DNA from: Inquilinus sp.
Lineage (GTDB): Bacteria; Pseudomonadota; Alphaproteobacteria; DSM-16000; Inquilinaceae
Assembly: GCA_013003675.1 (NCBI GenBank)
Contig: JABDIP010000023.1
Span: forward strand, 1 to 7,509
Length of the DNA stretch: 7,509 nt
Direction: 5' to 3'
Shown here: positions 1-7,509 of the stretch, piece by piece
Layout: each line of letters opens with the position of its first letter
Position numbering within the stretch: the first letter of the stretch is position 1
Position numbers and translations under genes: made by a program
Notes under the pieces: model-generated
Database searches by the model: none
What the model saw: the letters and a program-made list of their open reading frames with translations, nothing else
Told to the model about the DNA's origin: nothing

Positions 1-1853
<1,853 letters not shown>

Positions 1854-2028
1854 CGCGGCGGGCCCCCGCGAAATCCACCGTCCAGTTGCCGCCCCCGTCG
1901 CGGTGCCGGCGTACGAGGTCGCGAATCTGGAATGGGTGTTCCGCCCGCGCTGAAAGCTCCGGCACGGGGCGTGATCCCCTGTCGCATCGGATACGACCTC
2001 ATGAAGCGGCTAAAGACGATGATGACTC

Positions 2029-2042
2029 CCCTTCCAGAAGGG
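2029..2042. repeat. Perfect 14-bp palindrome in the divergent promoter region
   Basis: CCCTTC at 2029-2034 and GAAGGG at 2037-2042 are perfect inverted arms around a central CA. It sits just beside the AT-rich island between the two divergent genes. The compact symmetry fits a dimeric repressor operator, but there is only one copy and no T-run to suggest a terminator. The function is a guess. Confidence 0.35.
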
Positions 2043-2082
2043 TCGCAGATATTTGTAAAGGTTTGTTTAACTTATTCTCGTT

Positions 2083-2154
2083 CCGGTAGAGGCATGCCGG
2101 TGTCTATCCCGGTTCACGACCGGTTCGCCAGTGCGGTGATGTTGCCGCTCCGGT
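2083..2154 (+). promoter_or_regulatory. Cluster of five CCGGT pentamers upstream of xylB
   Basis: CCGGT occurs at 2083, 2097, 2109, 2120 and 2150, all on the plus strand. Two of these extend to CGGTTC (2110-2115 and 2121-2126), spaced 11 bp apart, about one helical turn. This in-phase spacing beside an AT-rich island could be an activator or repressor binding array for the xyl operon. CCGGT is GC-rich and so not very rare in this genome, which limits confidence. Confidence 0.3.
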
Positions 2155-2171
2155 GGTGTTTCGACTAGCCT
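2142..2171 (+). promoter_or_regulatory. Weak candidate sigma-70-type promoter for xylB
   Basis: TTGCCG at 2142-2147 and TAGCCT at 2166-2171 are separated by 18 bp and lie 77 bp before the xylB start. Both boxes are poor matches to consensus, so activation by a bound regulator would probably be needed. The AT-rich island further upstream is an alternative promoter location. Low confidence. Confidence 0.2.
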
Positions 2172-2182
2172 GGGGAAGCACT

Positions 2183-2218
2183 GGGCGGCGAAGCGGGATA
2201 TCTGAAACCCGAGCGCCC
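2183..2218 (+). other. Possible leader hairpin before xylB
   Basis: Nested inverted repeats: outer stem GGGCG (2183-2187) with CGCCC (2214-2218), inner stem CGGG (2194-2197) with CCCG (2208-2211) around the loop ATATCTGAAA. It ends about 12 nt before the xylB ribosome-binding stretch, so in mRNA it could affect initiation or stability. The stems are short and interrupted by an internal loop, and GC-rich DNA forms such pairs by chance. Confidence 0.25.
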
Positions 2219-2247
2219 GCGGACGGATTAGAGGGGGGCGCCGGCGG

Positions 2248-3726
2248 ATGTATCTCGGCATCGATCTGGGCACGTCCGGCGTCAAGGTCGTCCTGGTCGA
2301 CGACGACCAGTTGGTGGTCGATCAGGCCAGCGCGCCGCTGGAAGTGTCGCGCCCGTTCCCGCTCTGGTCGGAACAGGACCCGGCCGATTGGTGGCGGGCG
2401 ACGGGCCTGGCGATGTCGGCGCTGAAGAGCCGGCGGGAGCGGGAGTTGTCGATTGTGCGCGGCATTGGCCTGTCCGGGCAGATGCATGGCGCCACCTTGC
2501 TCGACGCCGCCGATCGGGTCCTGCGGCCGGCGATCCTGTGGAACGATGGCCGCTCCGGCGCGGAATGCGCGGAGCTTGAGCGCCGCGCCCCGGACAGCCG
2601 GCGGATCACCGGCAATCTCGCGATGCCCGGCTTCACCGCACCGAAGCTGCTTTGGGTGGCGCGGCACGAGCCGGAGATTTTTGCTGCGACTGCCAAGGTG
2701 TTGCTGCCGAAGGACTATCTGCGCCTGCGCATGACCGGCGCCTACGCCTCCGAGATGTCTGACAGCGCCGGCACGCTGTGGCTGGATGTCGGCGCCCGCC
2801 GGTGGTCGGACACCATGCTGGCGGCGACGGATCTGGCGCCGGGGACGATGCCGGAGCTTTTCGAGGGCTCGCGGTCGACCGGGACCCTGCGGCCGGAGGT
2901 GGCCGCCGAGTGGGGCGTGCCGGCCGGCGCCGTGGTCGCCGGCGGCGCCGGGGACAACGCCGCAGGCGCCGCCGGTGTCGGCGTCGTGACGCCGGGCGCC
3001 GCCTTCGTCTCGCTCGGCACCTCCGGGGTCATGTTCGTCGCCAATGCCGGGTTCGCGCCAAATCCGGAGCAGGCCGTTCACGCCTTCTGCCACTGCCTGC
3101 CCGACACTTGGCACCAGATGTCGGTGATCCTCAGCGCCGCCGCCTGCCTGTCCTGGGCCGCCGGTCTTCTGGGCGGTGCCGACGAGGCCGCGCTTTTGGC
3201 CGAGGCGGAGGCGGCCGATCGCGATACCGGCCGGTTGTTGTTCCTGCCCTATCTGTCGGGCGAGCGCACGCCGCACAACGACCCGACGGCGATGGGCGTG
3301 TTCTATGGGCTCGGCCACGAAACCGGGCGCGCCGATCTGGTGCGCGCGGTGCTGGAGGGCGTCGCCTTCGCCTTTGCCGATGGTCAGCGCGCGCTGGCGG
3401 CGGCGGGCAGCGAGATCGGCGCCACATCGGTGATCGGCGGTGGCGCGCGCTCGGCCTTCTGGGGGCGTATCATGGCCGCTGTACTGGACCGGCCGTTGAC
3501 CTATCACAAGGGCGGCGAGGTGGGACCGGCCTATGGTGCGGCCAGGCTCGGACGTCTGGCCGCCACCGACGAGGATCCGGCGGCGATCTGCACGCGGCCG
3601 CCGGTCGACCACGTCATCGAGCCGGACGCCTCGATGGTCGCCCGCTACGCGGAGAAATGGGCCGCCTACCGCGCGCTCTACCCGGCGCTCGCTCCGCGTT
3701 TCGCCGCCGATGCGGGGCAGGGATGA
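2248..3726 (+). CDS. xylB: Xylulokinase (D-xylulose kinase, FGGY family)
   Basis: ATP-dependent cytosolic kinase that converts D-xylulose to D-xylulose 5-phosphate, the second step after xylose isomerase, feeding the pentose phosphate pathway. The 492 residues match the usual FGGY sugar kinase length. The N-terminal phosphate loop DLGTSGVK starts at Asp6; the substrate motif SGQMHG is at 76-81 and LWNDGR at 97-102. The catalytic Asp lies in GGAGDNAAG (Asp236, equivalent to Asp233 of E. coli XylB). The second-domain ATP motif SLGTSG is at 255-260, YLSGERTPHNDP at 335-346 and GGGAR at 397-401. SGQMHG and YLSGERTPHNDP point to xylulokinase rather than glycerol or ribulose kinase. The start is the ATG at 2248, with the purine-rich GAGGGGG (2231-2237) about 10 nt upstream. 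It is the first gene of the operon, with xylA 16 nt downstream. No missing residues or frameshift. Confidence 0.95.
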   Translation: MYLGIDLGTSGVKVVLVDDDQLVVDQASAPLEVSRPFPLWSEQDPADWWRATGLAMSALKSRRERELSIVRGIGLSGQMHGATLLDAADRVLRPAILWNDGRSGAECAELERRAPDSRRITGNLAMPGFTAPKLLWVARHEPEIFAATAKVLLPKDYLRLRMTGAYASEMSDSAGTLWLDVGARRWSDTMLAATDLAPGTMPELFEGSRSTGTLRPEVAAEWGVPAGAVVAGGAGDNAAGAAGVGVVTPGAAFVSLGTSGVMFVANAGFAPNPEQAVHAFCHCLPDTWHQMSVILSAAACLSWAAGLLGGADEAALLAEAEAADRDTGRLLFLPYLSGERTPHNDPTAMGVFYGLGHETGRADLVRAVLEGVAFAFADGQRALAAAGSEIGATSVIGGGARSAFWGRIMAAVLDRPLTYHKGGEVGPAYGAARLGRLAATDEDPAAICTRPPVDHVIEPDASMVARYAEKWAAYRALYPALAPRFAADAGQG

Positions 3727-3731
3727 CACTC

Positions 3732-3740
3732 AGGAGAAGG
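3732..3740 (+). promoter_or_regulatory. Shine-Dalgarno site that fixes the xylA start
   Basis: AGGAGAAGG lies in the 16-nt gap after the xylB stop, two bases before the ATG at 3743. It fixes that ATG as the xylA start, although the same frame is open further upstream, inside the end of xylB. With AGGAG as the core, the spacing to ATG is about 6 nt. The resulting protein aligns in residue number with E. coli XylA. Confidence 0.85.
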
Positions 3741-3742
3741 CT

Positions 3743-5056
3743 ATGAGCAAACCGTTTTTTGCCGGCGTCGATAGGGTCCCCTTCCTCGGCCCGGATAGCG
3801 ACGAGCCCATGGCCTTTCGGTACTACGAGCCGGACCGCATGGTGCTCGGCAAGCGGATGGCCGACCATCTGCGGATCGCCGCCTGCTATTGGCACAGCTT
3901 CTGCTGGCCGGGCGGCGATATGTTCGGCGCTGGCACCTTCGACCGACCGTGGCAGGCGGCGGACGATCTCGAACACGCCGAGATGAAGCTGAAGGTCGCC
4001 TTCGAATTCTTCGAGAAGCTCGGCGCCCCCTTCTATTGCTTCCACGACGTCGATGCCGCGCCGCCGGGCCGGAGCCTGTCGGAGAGCGACCGCAACCTCG
4101 ACCACATCGCCGGGCTGATGGAGGAGGAGATCGGGCGCACCGGGGTCCGGCTGCTCTGGGGCACCGCCAACCTCTTCTCCCACCCACGCTACATGGGCGG
4201 TGCCGCGACCAATCCGGATCCGGAGGTGTTCGCCTACGCCGCCGGCCAGGTGCGCAAGATCATGGAGGTGACGCACCGGCTCGGCGGTGCCAACTATGTG
4301 CTGTGGGGCGGTCGCGAAGGGTACGATACGCTGCTCAATACCGACCTGCGGCGGGAGGCCGAACAATTCGGCCGCTTTCTGACGCTGGTGGTGGAGCACA
4401 AGCACAAGATCGGTTTCGACGGCACCATCCTGATCGAGCCGAAGCCGTGCGAACCGACCAAGCACCAATACGACCACGACGCCGCGACCGTGCATGCCTT
4501 CCTGCGGCAGCACGGGCTCGAGGGCGAAGTGAAGCTGAACATCGAGGTCAACCACGCCACCCTCGCCGGGCACAGCTTCGAACACGAGATCGCCTACGCC
4601 ATCGCCAACGACCTGCTGGGCAGCGTCGACATCAACCGCGGCGACCCGCAGAACGGCTGGGACACCGACCAGTTCCCCAACGATGTGTCGGAGGCGGCGC
4701 TGGCGCTCTACCGCATCGTCGACGCCGGCGGTCTGGCGACGGGCGGTTTCAATTTCGACGCCAAGATCCGCCGCCAGTCGATCGACCCGGCGGATCTGTT
4801 CCATGCCCATATCGGCGGCATGGACGTGTTGGCGCGCGGGCTGCTGGCGGCGGAGCGGATGATCGCCGATGGCCGCTTCAAGGCGCTGCTCGAGGAGCGT
4901 TATGCCGGCTGGAGCGGCGAATTGGGGGCCGACATCCTGGGCGGCGGCAAGAGTCTGGAAGAGTTGGCCGACTACGTGGTGATGAACGACCTCGACCCCA
5001 AGCCGCGCTCCGGTCGTCAGGAAATGCTGGAAAACCTGGTGAACCGCTATGTGTGA
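3743..5056 (+). CDS. xylA: Xylose isomerase (class II)
   Basis: Metal-dependent cytosolic isomerase converting D-xylose to D-xylulose (and D-glucose to D-fructose in vitro for this family). From the ATG at 3743 it has 437 residues, the class II length (about 440). It keeps the N-terminal extension of that class, including CYWHSFCWPGGDMF at about 48-61. The catalytic pair is His101 and Asp104 in FHDVDAAPPG. Metal ligands are Glu232 (IEPKP, with Lys234), Glu268 and His271 (IEVNHATLAGH), Asp296 (SVDINRGD), Asp307 and Asp309 (NGWDTDQFP) and Asp339 (FNFDAK). All sit at the same numbers as in the E. coli enzyme, so it should be active. It lies 16 nt after xylB and 6 nt before the next gene. The order xylB-xylA is the reverse of E. 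coli xylAB. The frame is open back to 3533, but no start there would be expected in front of the conserved N-terminus. Confidence 0.97.
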   Translation: MSKPFFAGVDRVPFLGPDSDEPMAFRYYEPDRMVLGKRMADHLRIAACYWHSFCWPGGDMFGAGTFDRPWQAADDLEHAEMKLKVAFEFFEKLGAPFYCFHDVDAAPPGRSLSESDRNLDHIAGLMEEEIGRTGVRLLWGTANLFSHPRYMGGAATNPDPEVFAYAAGQVRKIMEVTHRLGGANYVLWGGREGYDTLLNTDLRREAEQFGRFLTLVVEHKHKIGFDGTILIEPKPCEPTKHQYDHDAATVHAFLRQHGLEGEVKLNIEVNHATLAGHSFEHEIAYAIANDLLGSVDINRGDPQNGWDTDQFPNDVSEAALALYRIVDAGGLATGGFNFDAKIRRQSIDPADLFHAHIGGMDVLARGLLAAERMIADGRFKALLEERYAGWSGELGADILGGGKSLEELADYVVMNDLDPKPRSGRQEMLENLVNRYV

Positions 5057-5062
5057 GGCGCC

Positions 5063-7509
5063 ATGACGACCAGGAGGGTCGTCCTTGCCGTCGTCTGCCT
5101 GCCCTGGCTGGCCCTGGCGTCGCCCGTCGCGGTGCTGGGCGCGGAGCCGGTGGTCGGCGACGAGCGCGCGGTGCCGGAGTCGATCTCGCAGGCCGATGCC
5201 GTTTCCGGCGCCATCCCGCTGCCCGAGCTGATCGACGCCGGCCGCCGCCTGTTCGAGGCGCGCTTCACCGGGCTCGACGGCGCCGGCCGGCCGGCGGCGA
5301 CCGCGGCCGAAGTGCCGACCCGGCGGCCGGTCGGTGCGGCGCCGGCGATGCTGCGCACCTCCGGTCCCGATGCCAGTGCCTGCGCGGGCTGCCACAACCA
5401 GCCGGCGGCCGGCGGCGCCGGCGATTTCGTCGCCAATGTCTTCGTCGCGCCGCAGGACATCGAATACGACTTCGACAGCGTCTCGCCCGATCTCAGCATG
5501 GAACGCGGTACCACGGCGGTGCACGGGGCAGGATTGCTGGAGCTGCTGGCGCGGGAGATGACGGCGGAGCTGCACGGTCAGCGCGACGCCGCCGTCGCCG
5601 AGGCGGGCCGGACCGGCGAGGCCGTCCGCGCGCCGCTGAGCGCCAAAGGGGTCGGTTTCGGCTGGCTCACGGCACGGCCCGACGGAGTCGTCGACACCGA
5701 CGCGGTGGAAGGCGTGCATGCCGATCTGGTGGTCAAGCCGTTCGGCCAGAAGGCGGTGACGATCTCGCTGCGCCAGTTCAGCGTCACTGCCTTCAACCAG
5801 CATCACGGCATGCAGCCGGTCGAGCGGTTCGGGCCGCGCTGGACCGGCGAGGCTGATTTCGACCTGGACGGTGTGACGGCCGAGCTGTCGGAGGGCGATG
5901 TCACCGCCGCCGTGCTGTTCCAGGCGACCTTGCCGCCGCCGGCTCGGACGATTCCCGATCATCCGGCGCTGCGCGAGGCCGTGGCGCGCGGCGAAGCGCT
6001 GTTCGCGGAGATCGGCTGCGAGAGCTGCCACATCCCGGCCCTGCCGCTCGACAGCGCGGTGTTCGTCGAGCCGGGCCCCTACAATCCGGCCGGCACGCTG
6101 CGCGATAGGGAAGCCGGCGGTCGGGTGGCGGTCGATCTGGCGGCGCTGTGGGGCGACCGTCTGGCCGTCGACGACCGTGGCAGGCTGCTGGTCCCGGCGT
6201 TCACCGACCTGAAGCGTCACGTCATCGCCGACGCCGAACGGCCGTTTTTCGCCAATGAGGTGATCACCCAGAACTTCGTGCCGCGCGACCGGTTCCGCAC
6301 CGCGCCGCTGTGGGGTGTCGGTGCGACCGCGCCCTATGGCCATCGTGGCGATCTCGGCACCCTGGTGGAAGCGGTCGGCCATCATGGCGGCGAGGCGGGC
6401 CCTGCGCGCCGCGCCTTCGAGGGCTTGCCGGAGACCGACCGGGCGGCGGTCGTCGAGTTCCTGAAGAGCCTCGACATTCTCGATGAGCCGCTTGAGCCCG
6501 GGCGGCTGGCGATCGCCGCGGTGGCGTCGGACTCGCTGGCGGGGGCGGCACCCGAGGGCGGAATCGCCGCGCCGATCTTCGTGGACGAGGCGGCGGCCGC
6601 GGGCATCAACGGCACCTATGCCGGAGGCTGGGAGCATTTCGTCGGCGGCGGCGTTGCCGTGCTCGATTGCGATGGCGACGCCTTCCCCGACCTCTACTTC
6701 GCCGGCGGCACGGCGCCGGCCCGCCTCTATCGCAATGTCGGCCGGCGGGGCGGGCCGCTCGCCTTCGCCCCGGTCGACGGCGCGACGGCCGTCAGCGATG
6801 CGACCGGCGCCTATCCGCTCGACATCGACAGCGATGGCCGGCTCGATCTCGTGGTGCTGCGGGTTGGCGAGAACCTTGTACTGCGCGGGCTCGGCGATTG
6901 CCGCTTCGAGCCGGCCAACGATCGCTGGGGCATCGATGGCGGCGATGCCTGGACCACCGCCTTCAGCGCCGTGTGGGAGCAGGGCGAGACACTGCCGACG
7001 CTGGCCTTCGGCAACTATGTCGACCGCGACCGGCCGGGCGCGCCGTTCGGCACCTGCCACGACAGCCGCGTCTTGCGGCCACAAGGTGAACGCTACGGCA
7101 CCGCGGCGGAGCTTGGGTCCGGCCATTGTGCGCTTTCGCTGCTGTTCAGCGACTGGAACCGCGACGGCATTCCCGACCTGCGGGTCAGCAACGACCGGCA
7201 ATATTACCGGGGCGGGCAGGAGCAGCTCTTTCGCTTCGACCCCGGGCGGGAGCCGGTCGAGTACACCCAGGCCGACGGCTGGCGGCCGTTGAAGATCTGG
7301 GGCATGGGCATTGCCAGCCACGACCTGACCCGCGACGGCTATCCCGAGTACCTCCTGACCAGTATGGCCGACAACAAGCTGCAATCACTGGCGCATGGCG
7401 GCGCCGGGCGGTTCGGCCAGCTCCAGCCGGCATTCGAGGATATCGCCTACGGCCTCGGCGCCACCGTGCATCGGCCCTATGTCGGCGGCGAGACGCGGCC
7501 CTCGACTGC
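5063..7509 (+). CDS. Secreted di-haem cytochrome c (DHOR-like) fused to FG-GAP/VCBS CRTAC1-like propeller, 3' end cut by window edge
   Basis: Probable periplasmic or exported redox protein; 815 residues are visible and the frame is still open at the edge. An N-terminal signal peptide (TTRR, then a hydrophobic run to about residue 27) precedes a two-haem module at about 30-475. It has CAGCH at 107-111 and CESCH at 319-323, HHGMQ at 247-251, FRTAPLWG at 411-418 and HHGGEA at 440-445. This pattern fits the di-haem oxidoreductase (DHOR, DUF1111-like) relatives of cytochrome c peroxidase/MauG. From about 513, FG-GAP/VCBS-type repeats follow with acidic calcium-like loops: DCDGDAFPD (535-543), DIDSDGRLD (587-595), DWNRDGIPD (697-705) and DLTRDGYPE (754-762), in a CRTAC1-like context ending WGMGIASHDL. 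No second signal peptide or stop lies at the junction, so it is a true fusion. The substrate is unknown. The start is the ATG at 5063, behind GAGG overlapping the xylA stop (short 4-nt spacing). It begins 6 nt after xylA, so it is probably cotranscribed. Confidence 0.87.
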   Translation, partial: MTTRRVVLAVVCLPWLALASPVAVLGAEPVVGDERAVPESISQADAVSGAIPLPELIDAGRRLFEARFTGLDGAGRPAATAAEVPTRRPVGAAPAMLRTSGPDASACAGCHNQPAAGGAGDFVANVFVAPQDIEYDFDSVSPDLSMERGTTAVHGAGLLELLAREMTAELHGQRDAAVAEAGRTGEAVRAPLSAKGVGFGWLTARPDGVVDTDAVEGVHADLVVKPFGQKAVTISLRQFSVTAFNQHHGMQPVERFGPRWTGEADFDLDGVTAELSEGDVTAAVLFQATLPPPARTIPDHPALREAVARGEALFAEIGCESCHIPALPLDSAVFVEPGPYNPAGTLRDREAGGRVAVDLAALWGDRLAVDDRGRLLVPAFTDLKRHVIADAERPFFANEVITQNFVPRDRFRTAPLWGVGATAPYGHRGDLGTLVEAVGHHGGEAGPARRAFEGLPETDRAAVVEFLKSLDILDEPLEPGRLAIAAVASDSLAGAAPEGGIAAPIFVDEAAAAGINGTYAGGWEHFVGGGVAVLDCDGDAFPDLYFAGGTAPARLYRNVGRRGGPLAFAPVDGATAVSDATGAYPLDIDSDGRLDLVVLRVGENLVLRGLGDCRFEPANDRWGIDGGDAWTTAFSAVWEQGETLPTLAFGNYVDRDRPGAPFGTCHDSRVLRPQGERYGTAAELGSGHCALSLLFSDWNRDGIPDLRVSNDRQYYRGGQEQLFRFDPGREPVEYTQADGWRPLKIWGMGIASHDLTRDGYPEYLLTSMADNKLQSLAHGGAGRFGQLQPAFEDIAYGLGATVHRPYVGGETRPST

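Larger units (their letters stand above)
1854..2247. other. Divergent intergenic region between the sensor kinase and xylB
   Basis: About 394 bp separate the two divergent genes, so promoters for both should lie here. The part next to the kinase (1854-2009) is also open in the kinase frame but contains no ATG, GTG or TTG in that frame, so I treat it as leader rather than coding. An AT-rich island at about 2049-2079 stands out from the GC-rich surroundings and is the likeliest core of promoter or regulator sites. It holds a 10-bp direct repeat with TTTGT at 2052-2056 and again at 2062-2066. I see no tRNA, no riboswitch I recognise, and no copy of the Caulobacter-type xylose operator (TGGTAGCGCTACCA). 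Confidence 0.7.

Noticed and set aside
2091..2098. GGCATGCC palindrome
   Set aside because: It is only 8 bp and likely by chance in GC-rich DNA; it is not repeated in the region in a meaningful pattern.
2104..3729. A 541-codon minus-strand open frame opposite xylB
   Set aside because: It is a mirror of the xylB coding sequence with no recognisable motif; xylB has every kinase motif in place.
5063..5100. Twin-arginine (Tat) signal on the haem protein
   Set aside because: TTRR is followed by VVL, which lacks the full S/T-R-R-x-F-L-K pattern, and c-type cytochromes are normally exported by Sec before haem attachment.
3889..5856. A 655-codon plus-strand frame overlapping xylA and the start of the haem gene
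   Set aside because: It is out of frame with both genes, arginine-rich and low in complexity, and crosses the junction of two well-supported genes.
3614..7384. A 1256-codon open frame on the minus strand, opposite xylA and the haem fusion gene
   Set aside because: It lies antisense to genes with clear family motifs. Its composition is rich in R, H, Q, G and A with no domain I recognise, as expected for the mirror frame of high-GC codons.

Overview
The window reads as a high-GC proteobacterial chromosome segment, most likely alphaproteobacterial. The reasons are a strong G/C bias at third codon positions, long open shadow frames opposite every gene, a kinase of alphaproteobacterial style, and a compact xylose operon. 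This assignment is inferred from overall character only; no rRNA or other marker is present.

Layout. (1) Positions 1-1853, minus strand: a membrane-bound sensor histidine kinase with two membrane spans, a helical periplasmic sensor, HAMP, PAS, HisKA and HATPase_c domains. Its C-terminus lies beyond the left edge. (2) Positions 1854-2247: a divergent intergenic region of about 394 bp with an AT-rich island, a 14-bp palindrome, a cluster of CCGGT pentamers and a possible leader hairpin just before the next gene. (3) Positions 2248-3726, plus: xylB, xylulokinase. (4) Positions 3743-5056, plus: xylA, xylose isomerase, with all eight catalytic and metal residues at the same numbers as in the E. 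coli enzyme. (5) Positions 5063-7509, plus, running off the right edge: a secreted protein that joins a two-haem cytochrome c / DHOR-like oxidoreductase to an FG-GAP/VCBS (CRTAC1-like) beta-propeller in one reading frame.

The three plus-strand genes are spaced 16 and 6 nt apart and probably form one transcript. XylA turns D-xylose into D-xylulose and XylB phosphorylates it to D-xylulose 5-phosphate for the pentose phosphate pathway. No xylose transporter or sugar-responsive regulator is visible. The third gene does not belong to the textbook pathway: it should be exported and carry haem, so its position six bases behind xylA is the most unusual thing here. The kinase reads away from the operon, has no response regulator in view, and may be unrelated to xylose. 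Both end genes are open to the window edges, so neither full length is known.
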